Below, in pieces: positions 23,027-31,788 of a DNA stretch of 64,000 nt; the stretch's first letter is position 1, and every line of letters begins with the position of its first letter. Source of the stretch: CAZECR01 sp964510495. Its GTDB lineage: Bacteria; Patescibacteriota; Patescibacteriia; Magasanikbacterales; GWA2-37-8. Both the position numbers and the translations under genes were made by a program. Under the pieces are notes generated by a model. It searched no databases, was not told the DNA's origin, and worked only from the letters and a program-made list of their open reading frames with translations. The stretch spans positions 1 to 64,000 of the forward strand of contig CAZECR010000001.1 of NCBI GenBank assembly GCA_964510495.1, given 5' to 3'.

Positions 23027-24769
23027 ATGCATAAAGAAGAACTCGACCACCTTCGTCATTCAGCGGCGCACCTTTTGGCTGCTGCAGTTTTAGAATTATG
23101 GCCTAAGGCTAAGCGTACTATTGGTCCGGCGATTGAAAACGGTTTTTATTATGATTTTGATTTCGGCGCTGAAAAAATTGTCGAAGAAGATTTAATTCGT
23201 CTCGAAGAAAAAATGCATGCGCTTGCGCCGACCTGGAAAGGGTTTGAACGTAAAGAAGTAAGTGCTGCAGAAGCGAAAGAGTTTTATAAAGATAATGAGT
23301 ATAAACAAGAATTAATTAATGAATTTGCAGGTGAGGGGCAGACATTAACATTCTATACCTCGGGAAACTATGCTGATTTGTGTCGTGGGGGACATAGTGA
23401 AAATCCCAGCCGTGATTTGCAGCATTTTAAATTGCTATCGATCGCTGGAGCTTATTGGCGAGGGGACGAAAAAAATAAAATGCTAACCCGTATTTATGGT
23501 ACGGCCTGGCCAACTCAAGAGGAATTAACTGAGCATCTTAATCGTTTGGAAGAAGCAAAAAAGCGTGATCACCGTAAACTCGGTAAAGAGCTCGACCTGT
23601 TTGTTTTTTCAGATTTAATTGGTCCTGGTATGCCACTGTATACCCCGCGAGGGACAGCGGTCCGCAGTGAAATTATTCGTTTTTCACGCGAGCTTAATAG
23701 TCAGATTGGTTTCGAAGAAGTGCATACTCCCAATGTAAACAAAGCAGAACTCTTTAAGATTTCAGGTCACTATGACAAGTACAAAGACGATATGTTTCGT
23801 GTTGTATCGCATTATTCTGAAGAAGAATTTTATCTGAAACCGATGAACTGCCCGCAGCACACTCAGATCTATGCTTCTAAAATGCGTAGCTACAAGGACC
23901 TGCCGCTTCGCTTCGCCGATTTTGCGAATTTGTATCGTGATGAACGACCAGGTGAATTATCGGGTCTTACGCGCTTACGTTGTTTCTCGCAGGATGATGG
24001 GCATTGTTTTTGTCGTGAAGACCAGATCGAAACTGAATTTAATGCTGTGCTCGGAGCAATCACCAAAGCGTTAACTACGTATGGTCTTAAGTATTCTATT
24101 CGTTTGTCGCTCCGTGATCCTCATCAAAAAGAAAAGTATCTGGGTGATGATGCTACTTGGGAAAAGGCCCAGACAACCCTTACCAAACTTTTGGAAGAAA
24201 ATAAGATTGATTTCCAAGCGGTAGAAGGGGAGGCGGCTTTCTATGGACCAAAAATGGATATTATGGCGACTGATTCGCTGGGTCGTGAATGGCAAGTTTC
24301 AACAGTACAGCTTGATCTTAATATGGCAGTGCGTTTTGACTTAACGTATGTAGACAGCGACGGTAGTCAGAAACACCCGGTTATGATTCACCGCGCTCTT
24401 ATTGGTTCGCCAGAACGTTTTATGGGTATTTTGATCGAACATTATGGTGGTGCTTTTCCGCTCTGGCTAGCTCCAGTTCAATTGGCGATTGTACCTGTTT
24501 CCTCTAAACACATCGAAGCAGCTAAAGCGTGTGCTCAAATATTTAAAGATTCTGGTATTAGAGTATCTGTCGATGAAGCCGATGAAACAGTTGGTAAAAA
24601 AGTTCGTACTAGCGCTGGACAAAAGAATCCTTACATTGTCGTTGTCGGTGACCGAGAAGCGGCGGGTGAAATCTGGACGATTCGGGTCCGTGGGCAAGAA
24701 GAACAACTTAAAATGATGCAAGAAGATTTCAAACAGAAGCTTCTTCAAGAAATAGCTGCTCGTAGTTAA
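23027..24769 (+). CDS. thrS: Threonyl-tRNA synthetase lacking the TGS domain
   Basis: A 580-aa class II synthetase charging tRNA-Thr. It starts directly with the editing domain (HLRHSAAHLLAAAVLELWP, HxxxH motif; later the CRGGH segment near residue 124), so the usual approx. 60-residue N-terminal TGS domain is absent. The catalytic core has motif 2 YRDERPGELSGLTRLRCFSQDDGHCF, the MNCPQH zinc ligand region and motif 3 HRALIGSPERFMGILIEHYGG. The anticodon-binding domain (about 480-575) is present. It begins 9 bp after hpt, with no Shine-Dalgarno, under the T-box. Confidence 0.95.
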   Translation: MHKEELDHLRHSAAHLLAAAVLELWPKAKRTIGPAIENGFYYDFDFGAEKIVEEDLIRLEEKMHALAPTWKGFERKEVSAAEAKEFYKDNEYKQELINEFAGEGQTLTFYTSGNYADLCRGGHSENPSRDLQHFKLLSIAGAYWRGDEKNKMLTRIYGTAWPTQEELTEHLNRLEEAKKRDHRKLGKELDLFVFSDLIGPGMPLYTPRGTAVRSEIIRFSRELNSQIGFEEVHTPNVNKAELFKISGHYDKYKDDMFRVVSHYSEEEFYLKPMNCPQHTQIYASKMRSYKDLPLRFADFANLYRDERPGELSGLTRLRCFSQDDGHCFCREDQIETEFNAVLGAITKALTTYGLKYSIRLSLRDPHQKEKYLGDDATWEKAQTTLTKLLEENKIDFQAVEGEAAFYGPKMDIMATDSLGREWQVSTVQLDLNMAVRFDLTYVDSDGSQKHPVMIHRALIGSPERFMGILIEHYGGAFPLWLAPVQLAIVPVSSKHIEAAKACAQIFKDSGIRVSVDEADETVGKKVRTSAGQKNPYIVVVGDREAAGEIWTIRVRGQEEQLKMMQEDFKQKLLQEIAARS

Positions 24770-24797
24770 TTTCTAGGCTCTAACAGTTGCGACGTTT

Positions 24798-25742
24798 ATG
24801 GCAATTGAAAAATTACCGAAAATTATTGCACTTGCCGGTCCGACCGCTTCCGGAAAAACAGATCTTGGCATTCAACTTGCCAAGCGGTTTAATGGTGAAA
24901 TTATTTCGGCTGATTCGCGTCAGATATATAAAAAAATGACGATCGCAACCGGTAAGCCCTTAGGGGTGTGGCAGGAGGTGGACGGAACATCCGCGTACGT
25001 GGTAGAAGGCGTGCCACATTACTTGATGGACTTGATTGACCCGGGGGAAGAATTTACACTTGCGCAGTTTAAAGAATCGGCACTGAGTGCGATTCGTCAT
25101 ATATTTCAGCGTGGCAAAGTCCCTCTTATCGTTGGTGGAACTGGGCTCTATTTGTGGTCACTCATCGATAATTTATCCCTCCCACCCGTTGCGCCAAATA
25201 AAAAATTACGTGATGGACTAGAAGGCAAAAGCTTGGTTGAGCTCGTTGAGCTCCTCCGTAATATAGATCCTAAATCCGCCCTTAAAGTTGACCTAAAAAA
25301 TCAGCAGCGGGTTATCCGTGCTTTAGAAGTGGCAATTTTGACCGGTAATTCTTTTACCGAGCAGCAACTAAAGGGGGATCCTCTATTTGAGGTGCTGCAG
25401 CTTGGAATACGGCGCCCGCAGGGCGAGCTCAACGAACGCATTAATGAACGTATTAAGCGTCAATTTGAAGACGGTATTATTGAAGAAACTAAAGATTTAA
25501 TCAGGCAGCATTACCAGTGGAATTTATCCAGTATGAAGGGTATTGGTTACAAAGAAATTGATCATTATTTGCGCGGGGAACTCAGTCTCAAAGAAGTGCG
25601 GGAGAAAATTCAAGGAGCAACACGCCGGTATGCCAAACGACAACTAACGTGGTTTAAGCGCGATGATCGAATTATGTGGCTGCCGCCTGAAAATTTTGAC
25701 GCGGCAGCCAGATTAATTAGTGATTTTTTAGCTGAAGAGTAA
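24798..25742 (+). CDS. miaA: tRNA dimethylallyltransferase
   Basis: A 314-aa enzyme that transfers a dimethylallyl group to A37 of tRNAs reading UNN codons. The P-loop GPTASGKT is near residue 15, DSRQIYKKM near 42, the VGGTGLYL motif near 117 and the tRNA-binding GIGYKEIDHYLRGE and GATRRYAKRQLTWFKRD segments are in the C-terminal half. It starts 28 bp after thrS and is probably the last gene of the T-box operon. The catalytic Asp-Ser-Arg triad region is intact. Confidence 0.95.
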   Translation: MAIEKLPKIIALAGPTASGKTDLGIQLAKRFNGEIISADSRQIYKKMTIATGKPLGVWQEVDGTSAYVVEGVPHYLMDLIDPGEEFTLAQFKESALSAIRHIFQRGKVPLIVGGTGLYLWSLIDNLSLPPVAPNKKLRDGLEGKSLVELVELLRNIDPKSALKVDLKNQQRVIRALEVAILTGNSFTEQQLKGDPLFEVLQLGIRRPQGELNERINERIKRQFEDGIIEETKDLIRQHYQWNLSSMKGIGYKEIDHYLRGELSLKEVREKIQGATRRYAKRQLTWFKRDDRIMWLPPENFDAAARLISDFLAEE

Positions 25743-25748
25743 TTATTT

Positions 25749-27644
25749 CTATTGTGCTTTCAGCGGAATCTCATTGCCCGTAAGCTGAAGTGTTTCTCCG
25801 GTAACGGTGTCTTCGGCGGTGATAGTCACTTTTGAAATTAAAGTATTTTGAGTAGGGTTTTTGCTACCCAGTGTTACGGTAAAGGGCCAGGCCAATACAT
25901 CGACGCTCTCCGGCATCTCTGGAATAGTCCAGGTAAGTTTTTTGGTAGTGGTGTCAAAAGTCGCAGTTCCAGCTGGAACAGTAGAAGTGCTTATTGCTCC
26001 AACACTGCCAAAAACTGTTGCGCTGAGGACTATGTTTTTGAGCGGATGGACAGTGTTATTGATAATCCAATTAATAGCGTGCTCCTCCTGTCCGCCTTGG
26101 GTGGTCGAGGTGTCGCGAGCTTCAAAACTAAGATCGGAGTTTATGGTTACATTGATGGGAGAAGCCGAGGCAGTTTTTTGAGCTCCGCTTACATCCGTGT
26201 AAAGTACCGTAGCTAAACTAGTGATTTTGGATTCAGTAAAGTTTTTGAGATCAATATCGTCATTAGTTTTGAGGGGAAGTTGGATGTCGATATTTAATTC
26301 CTGCCCAGCCTTAAGCGTGGCAAGTTCTGGTATTTTTTTCTTAGTCCAGCTAATTTGGCCGTGGCGGAGTGCCTCACTAATTTGTTCTCCTTTTATGTCG
26401 CCGTCGTATTTGTCAGTAATTGCGGACCATTTAAGAATACTTTGGTTTTTATACGATGGCCCATCTATAGCAAGAAGCGCAGAAACATCTTTAATATCGC
26501 TGGTGCTGGTATTCTTAATACGCACGGTAAAGTTAAGTGTGTTACCGGGTGTTACAGACTGATTATCGAGCTTGCCGTTTATAGCAACGCTTACCAGCGT
26601 GCCAGTTTTTACAATAGTGCTTTCGACACCACTATCAACAATTTTATACAGCTCTCCTGTTCCAGGAGTTACGATAGAAAGATTCGCCCTGATTGGGAAA
26701 GTACCACCTTCTTCATCGTTCAAGGTGCCTCGAATAACAAATGTGCGTGGTGATGCATTTGTTAGGGTCGAGGAAGCAGTATTTTTAATTATCCACTGCT
26801 TACCATCACTCAGTGCAGGAGTTGTGGAAGCGATGGCAAAATTCGCTGGTAAGACAGGGGTTAGACGCAATTCAGAAAAACCGGCAGAAGTATTGTTTTT
26901 AACAACAAATGTAAATTCAGTTTGACTACCAGGGCTAATTTTATCAGCTGCTTGGATAGCAACCGTAAAAGGCGAATTGGTTACGGTGGTTACCATATCA
27001 GCTGTTTTTTGAAGTGTTGAGTTGATATTTTTAGGCTGGTATTTAAGTGAGAGTCGGAGTGAGCCTGCTTGATTGATCGCCCCGTACGTTACCCCCGTGA
27101 TAGTGATAGTGCCTTCGCTGTTAGCCGGAATCGTACCAATTGCTGCCTCATTATGAGTAGCATTACCCAGTGTGACAGAGCTGCTATTGTAAATAAAGCC
27201 AGCCGGGTACCAAATGTCAAGAGTGGCATTTGTGATGTCGGTATCCTGATTATTAGTATAGGTAATTTTATAGGTCGTTGTGGCACCGAGAGTAACCGCA
27301 TCAGGTCCTTCGATGCTGAGAGAAACTTGGTTGTCCTGGCCTCTTCCACTATTTGGTACTACAAAAAAGCCGATCCATGCGGCAAACGCCATGAGCGAGC
27401 CGATTATTAAAACAACCATAATGAAACCAAGCACAGGATGCCTTTTTTTGATATCAATTTTTTTCATATCAGGCATGCGACCGTTTTCATTTTGGTAAAT
27501 AGAAGCAAGGCCGCTATCAATCCTTTGTTCAGCTTCGCTTGGAAGTGCTTTTTTGCGCGATACTAATTTTTTAGTACGCAACTGGGGTTTTTTGCGTGGT
27601 GTCGTTTCTTCTTCGGGTGATTGGTCGTCAATTTCGTGAGGCAT
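25749..27644 (-). CDS. Membrane-anchored surface protein with Ig-like/DUF11-type repeats
   Basis: A 631-aa protein with a charged cytosolic N-terminus (approx. 70 residues rich in Lys/Arg/Glu), one transmembrane segment (about 76-98, PVLGFIMVVLIIGSLMAFAAWIGFFVV) and an external part of four to five beta-sandwich repeats. These have the recurring pattern of DUF11/CARDB domains: G-x-TTTYKITYTNNQDTDITNATLDIWYPAGF, then SPGSQTEFTFVVKNNTSAGFSELRLTPVLPANF, then TPGNTLNFTVRIKNTSTSDIKDVSALLAIDGP. It is Thr/Ser/Asn-rich and probably displayed on the cell surface. The ATG at 27644 is preferred to the TTG two codons earlier. It lies 44 bp downstream of the DUF4012 gene, on the same strand. Confidence 0.7.
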   Translation of the reverse strand: MPHEIDDQSPEEETTPRKKPQLRTKKLVSRKKALPSEAEQRIDSGLASIYQNENGRMPDMKKIDIKKRHPVLGFIMVVLIIGSLMAFAAWIGFFVVPNSGRGQDNQVSLSIEGPDAVTLGATTTYKITYTNNQDTDITNATLDIWYPAGFIYNSSSVTLGNATHNEAAIGTIPANSEGTITITGVTYGAINQAGSLRLSLKYQPKNINSTLQKTADMVTTVTNSPFTVAIQAADKISPGSQTEFTFVVKNNTSAGFSELRLTPVLPANFAIASTTPALSDGKQWIIKNTASSTLTNASPRTFVIRGTLNDEEGGTFPIRANLSIVTPGTGELYKIVDSGVESTIVKTGTLVSVAINGKLDNQSVTPGNTLNFTVRIKNTSTSDIKDVSALLAIDGPSYKNQSILKWSAITDKYDGDIKGEQISEALRHGQISWTKKKIPELATLKAGQELNIDIQLPLKTNDDIDLKNFTESKITSLATVLYTDVSGAQKTASASPINVTINSDLSFEARDTSTTQGGQEEHAINWIINNTVHPLKNIVLSATVFGSVGAISTSTVPAGTATFDTTTKKLTWTIPEMPESVDVLAWPFTVTLGSKNPTQNTLISKVTITAEDTVTGETLQLTGNEIPLKAQ

Positions 27645-27688
27645 AAGCAAAGAAAAAAAATCAAAAATACTTCAGTGTATAAAATTGT

Positions 27689-30325
27689 TTAGTGGTTTTT
27701 ACTCATAATAATACTCCAAATAGTATCGGTGGTAAGATTCGGGACAGTAATCTCGGCACCGTTCGTAGCCAAGTTTACTTCATCGCCACTTTTCCAGATT
27801 GGGTTCCAATCATTTGGGAAAATAATTTGGCTCGTGAATGAACTGATTGAACCGGATTGTCGTTGTACTACCAGGCTATAGTCTGCAATCGGAGCCTTGG
27901 GTGAAATAAGTTTAACTAAGAAATTACGAGTATCACCATCTGCTTTGGTAACAACCTTAAAAGGTAGACGATAGGTAAATTGTACCTGGCTTGTTTGTCC
28001 AGCAGGAGTAATAACCCAATTACCAAAGGAGGTTTTGTTGAATTCGTTAATGACGTGGGTGCCGGAAGCGGAGTCAATACTAACCAATTTTTCTTGTTCA
28101 GTTAAAAAACCATCTTTTTTGTACCAGCTTTCCGGAGCTCTGAAACTGGTGTCATCGGGCCAAGTAAAACCACCTGCCGAAAGCAGTGTACTTCCCTCAG
28201 GAACATACACGCGTAAATAATCGGTATTGGGCGCTCCATATAATTTTTCAGTAGCGTCCCCTTGGTGTGTGCGAGTAATAGTAACAGTGTCAACGACAGA
28301 TCCGTCATCTTCGACAAGCGCTTGGTGCGTGATGGTTTGTTTAATTTCGGCATCACTTTTTTGACCTTGAATATTCGTGTTTACCACCATGAGATAATCT
28401 TGACCGTCATGCGTGGCGGTAATGTGACCGCCCCAGCCAAATGAAGTGATGCTTGCTTCGGTAGCCTTATCAGTAAAGTAGGCTTGAATGTCTTTTTCGT
28501 TAAGTGATTCGTGAATATTTTTGAGGAGTCCAAGCATGTTTGCTGAACTAAGTGTGCTGAGGCGGCTAATCAGTGTTGGGGCCAGGTCACTGAGAATCTG
28601 TTTTGGTTTATTAAGTTTTTTTTCAGGACCTTCTTCAACTACCTGTTGAATTGTCGTGAGTGCATTGTCTGCGGTAAGCGTGAGGCCGCGTTCGTCGTCA
28701 ACAACGGGTCCAACAAGGTTAAGTAGTTTTTCAAGCACGGTCGCATTGACAGCGATAACGCCATCGAGGGTTACACCGCGACTGTGGCGGTAAAACCAGA
28801 GCATTTTTTCACTGCTTGCACTAAAATCCGGAAACCAATTGGCATCTTGGAATTCCCAGCGTTTGTTGGTGAGGAGTAGTGGAGTAGGTGGTTCAACGAA
28901 TTGATCAAGCTGCCCTTGAAGGTCATAGCTCCCTCCGGGAGGAATATCGAATTTGATAATCTGACCGTTTTTCACTTCAACTATTGCAAAACTACCCAAA
29001 AAACCACCTGTCGGCCGAATTTCGGCCGGATTTTGAAAGGCGATAAGGTAGCGGCGTAAACCTTCTCCGCCAAATATTTCATTAATAGGTTCTTCTAAAC
29101 TGTTGATATTTTTGAGGTCATGTACAGTGGCAGCAAAAAGTGTTCGGAAATTGCTGAAAGTGTCTTGGTATTCGTTTGGTAAAACGCTCGGGTCTACTTG
29201 GTTTAAGTTTTCGACCGCATTTTCGTAATTAGGCAAGGCAGGTTTGAGCCCTTGTAAGAGTAGATTAATTTTAGTAAGTGGGGTAGTGCTCGCAGTGCCG
29301 GCGGCGGTAACGCTCGCGAGGAGGTAGCTGTTCCCAACGGTAATTTGTTGTCCGGCAATAAGTAATTTTTGGCGGCTGGTAATTTGATCGCTCACAACCG
29401 GAATGGCGCTAACAATTGTTTCAAGCCACTGGTATTTTTGAAGTGTAGTTATAGCTGCGTCAAAGTGAGTGAGGGCGGTTTGCGTGGAATCGGTTGCGTC
29501 AATTAGGTTGGAAGCGAGGAGTTGGTGGGTTGAATCTTCGAGCGCTTTAAAACCGGCTGTGCTATTTTCAACCACGGCTACTTTATTTTTTTGAAGCTCG
29601 ACGTAATAACTGCGAGCCGGCAAGGGGATGATGCCGAGCAGTGTGATGATAAGCAGGGTAAAGGCCGTTGCCCGTTTGCTGGGTCCGTGGAGTACTAACT
29701 CGCGAGCGCTCCTCGCACAGTGGAGCGCTTTCTCTTCGAGTGTTCTGGTAAGGGCGATAATTTTTTGATCATACGTATTTTGCCAGCTGGAAATTCGTTC
29801 ACGAAGTGGAAGCTTGTTTTTGGAAGGACTAACTTTTTTGATACGAAGAGTGGTTGTTTTTTTGATTTCAACGACAGGGGTGTGTGGACTTGGCACAGAG
29901 ACTTCATTCAGCGCTCGGGATAACCCCGGCAGTGCGGCAGCGGGAGGAAATTTCAAGAGGCGTTTAGCGCTCGTGGCAATAGCCTCTAATTTAAGAACCT
30001 CGACTCGTGAAGCCGGTGTTTCAGACTGAAGGGTTTTTTCTTGACGATAATGGTAGTTTGGGTTAGAAGATTTTTTGGGAGAGGCTGCTTCAATATGGTC
30101 CCAAAGCGATGAAGATTGTCGTTTTAGATTAATAATATGGGGCGATGCTGGTGGTTCGGTGGTTACATGGTGAACAAAAAAATGTACCTGAGTAGGAGCA
30201 GGAGCGTTTTCGGTTTTTTGCGGAGCGCGGCGGGTGTGTAATGAAGGACACGTAGACTTGTTGTGTCCAACTTTGGTACACAGACCGCAGCGGCGTAGCT
30301 GAAGATGTTTGCTTTTTTTAGGCAT
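27689..30325 (-). CDS. DUF4012 protein with an N-terminal CCHC zinc knuckle
   Basis: An 878-aa protein. The first residues hold an exact CX2CX4HX4C zinc knuckle (Cys13, Cys16, His21, Cys26 in CGLCTKVGHNKSTC), otherwise typical of retroviral nucleocapsid-type RNA-binding proteins. About 200 charged cytosolic residues follow, then a transmembrane segment (about 224-241, TAFTLLIITLLGIIPLP) and a long external region with the DUF4012 core (RRYLIAFQNPAEIRPTGGFLGSFAIVEV, FDIPPGGSYDLQGQ, WFPDFSASSEKMLWFYRHSRG). DUF4012 is common in CPR and Gram-positive bacteria near exopolysaccharide genes; its function is unknown. It is probably co-transcribed with the 25749-27644 gene. Confidence 0.75.
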   Translation of the reverse strand: MPKKSKHLQLRRCGLCTKVGHNKSTCPSLHTRRAPQKTENAPAPTQVHFFVHHVTTEPPASPHIINLKRQSSSLWDHIEAASPKKSSNPNYHYRQEKTLQSETPASRVEVLKLEAIATSAKRLLKFPPAAALPGLSRALNEVSVPSPHTPVVEIKKTTTLRIKKVSPSKNKLPLRERISSWQNTYDQKIIALTRTLEEKALHCARSARELVLHGPSKRATAFTLLIITLLGIIPLPARSYYVELQKNKVAVVENSTAGFKALEDSTHQLLASNLIDATDSTQTALTHFDAAITTLQKYQWLETIVSAIPVVSDQITSRQKLLIAGQQITVGNSYLLASVTAAGTASTTPLTKINLLLQGLKPALPNYENAVENLNQVDPSVLPNEYQDTFSNFRTLFAATVHDLKNINSLEEPINEIFGGEGLRRYLIAFQNPAEIRPTGGFLGSFAIVEVKNGQIIKFDIPPGGSYDLQGQLDQFVEPPTPLLLTNKRWEFQDANWFPDFSASSEKMLWFYRHSRGVTLDGVIAVNATVLEKLLNLVGPVVDDERGLTLTADNALTTIQQVVEEGPEKKLNKPKQILSDLAPTLISRLSTLSSANMLGLLKNIHESLNEKDIQAYFTDKATEASITSFGWGGHITATHDGQDYLMVVNTNIQGQKSDAEIKQTITHQALVEDDGSVVDTVTITRTHQGDATEKLYGAPNTDYLRVYVPEGSTLLSAGGFTWPDDTSFRAPESWYKKDGFLTEQEKLVSIDSASGTHVINEFNKTSFGNWVITPAGQTSQVQFTYRLPFKVVTKADGDTRNFLVKLISPKAPIADYSLVVQRQSGSISSFTSQIIFPNDWNPIWKSGDEVNLATNGAEITVPNLTTDTIWSIIMSKNH

Positions 30326-30521
30326 GCCAAGTAACTAGAAAATCTAGACTGTAGTATACACTATTTTCAAGTCTTTCCCTAGCTAAAAATGGCTTATTTA
30401 TCCACTGCTCGTTCTATGGAAGGTGAATACATTACTTGAAGTAAATTGTGCGTAGTTTGGGTGTCTAAAATTTTTAAAAAATATCATGAACACTATTCGT
30501 ATCCACCCTTTTTTGATCAAC

Positions 30522-30552
30522 GATTGATCTTTTAGCTCTTTTGGCATATACT
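30522..30552 (+). promoter_or_regulatory. Promoter of the MgtE_N/CBS-Nramp operon
   Basis: A TTGATC (about 30525-30530) stands 17 bp before a TATACT (about 30548-30553). The ATG follows about 20 nt later without a Shine-Dalgarno. The rest of the 30326-30573 gap shows no ORF. Confidence 0.55.
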
Positions 30553-30573
30553 TACCGAATCTAATTTCTTCTT

Positions 30574-31785
30574 ATGCCGTATCTTAGCCAAATTTTGGGA
30601 AGCCGTATAGAAGACGGTGCTGACAAATACGTTGGAAAATTAGCCGATCTTGTTGTTAGGCCTGCAGCAGGAGCCTATGCTTCTTTATTATTTTTGGCCG
30701 TTAAACAACCTGGAATAAAACAGTGTCGGTTTATTCCGTACAGTCATGTTGAAAACATGAGTCGGAGCCAGATTGACCTCAAAAGTTTGCAGGAAAAAAT
30801 TCCAGCAGTAATGGCTCAAGATGATTGGGTGTATTTATCACGCGATGTTTTGGATCAGCAAATTGTTGACGTTGCTGGGGCACGTGTGGTTAGGGTCAAC
30901 GACCTTAGAATAGGCCTCTTTGAAAATCAAATGTCTATTCTTGGTATTGATATTAGTTTTAAAGGATTGTTGCGACGTTTAGGTTTATCGTGGTTTGATT
31001 TCGGTGATTGGTTTAAGGTTAATTTAATTGATTGGCGTAAAACACAGCTCGTGAAAGGAGCTGTAAAATTAAGTACTGTTTCCAGCGAGCTAACAAGGTT
31101 GCACCCAGCAGATTTAGCCAATATTATTGAAGACTTGAGCATTAAGCAAGGTAGTACGCTTGTTGAATCGTTGGACGAAGCAACGGCGGCAAAAGTTATG
31201 GAAGAGATTGATCCTGAGTTGCAAAAGGCGCTGGTGCAGCGCCTCAGCCGCGAAGAGGCAGTTAAAATTATCGGTCAAATGTCAATTGATGAAGTTGTTG
31301 ACCTCTTAAAAATCTTACCCAAGGAGGACGCTCGGGTTTTTATCTCGCAGTTAAAGAATGTAAATCTTAAAAAGATTGAGAATTTAATTGAATACGAAGA
31401 CGATACTGCCGGAGGTCTCATGACAACTGAATTTGTGACGGCAGCCATGGAGTGGAATGTTGAGCAGGCTATGGCAGAAGTGCGCCGCATGTCACCGCAG
31501 TTACGATCAATTTTGTATGTGTATGTAGTTGATGCGGAAGGATTCTTTAAAGGTGCTCTATCGCTCCGTCGTCTGCTCGTTGCTGAAAAAGAGACGGCCT
31601 TGCAAGATTTGGTTCAGGAATTCTCGGCTCAAGTAACCCTGCAATTAGACGATGAAATTAACCAGATAATTACTATTATGACTAAGTACGACTTGTATTT
31701 TGCAGGCGTGCTTGATAAACGCGGAAAGTTACTTGGCGTCGTTTCGATTGATGACGTGATGCGTCAAATCGCACCTAAAGCCTAA
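30574..31785 (+). CDS. MgtE N-domain and CBS-domain protein (no channel)
   Basis: A 403-aa cytosolic protein. An N-terminal PRC-barrel-like part (about 1-150) is followed by a MgtE_N helical domain (about 165-275: LHPADLANIIEDLSIKQGSTLVESLDEATAAKVMEEIDPELQ..VDLLKILPKEDARVFI) and two CBS motifs (about 280-400, DDTAGGLMTTEFVTAAMEWNVEQAM and LDDEINQIITIMTKYDLYFAGVLD). In MgtE these form the Mg2+ sensor that gates the channel; here the channel domain is missing. The Nramp-type transporter starts 3 bp after the stop, so this is probably its regulatory partner. Confidence 0.82.
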   Translation: MPYLSQILGSRIEDGADKYVGKLADLVVRPAAGAYASLLFLAVKQPGIKQCRFIPYSHVENMSRSQIDLKSLQEKIPAVMAQDDWVYLSRDVLDQQIVDVAGARVVRVNDLRIGLFENQMSILGIDISFKGLLRRLGLSWFDFGDWFKVNLIDWRKTQLVKGAVKLSTVSSELTRLHPADLANIIEDLSIKQGSTLVESLDEATAAKVMEEIDPELQKALVQRLSREEAVKIIGQMSIDEVVDLLKILPKEDARVFISQLKNVNLKKIENLIEYEDDTAGGLMTTEFVTAAMEWNVEQAMAEVRRMSPQLRSILYVYVVDAEGFFKGALSLRRLLVAEKETALQDLVQEFSAQVTLQLDDEINQIITIMTKYDLYFAGVLDKRGKLLGVVSIDDVMRQIAPKA

Positions 31786-31788
31786 GGT

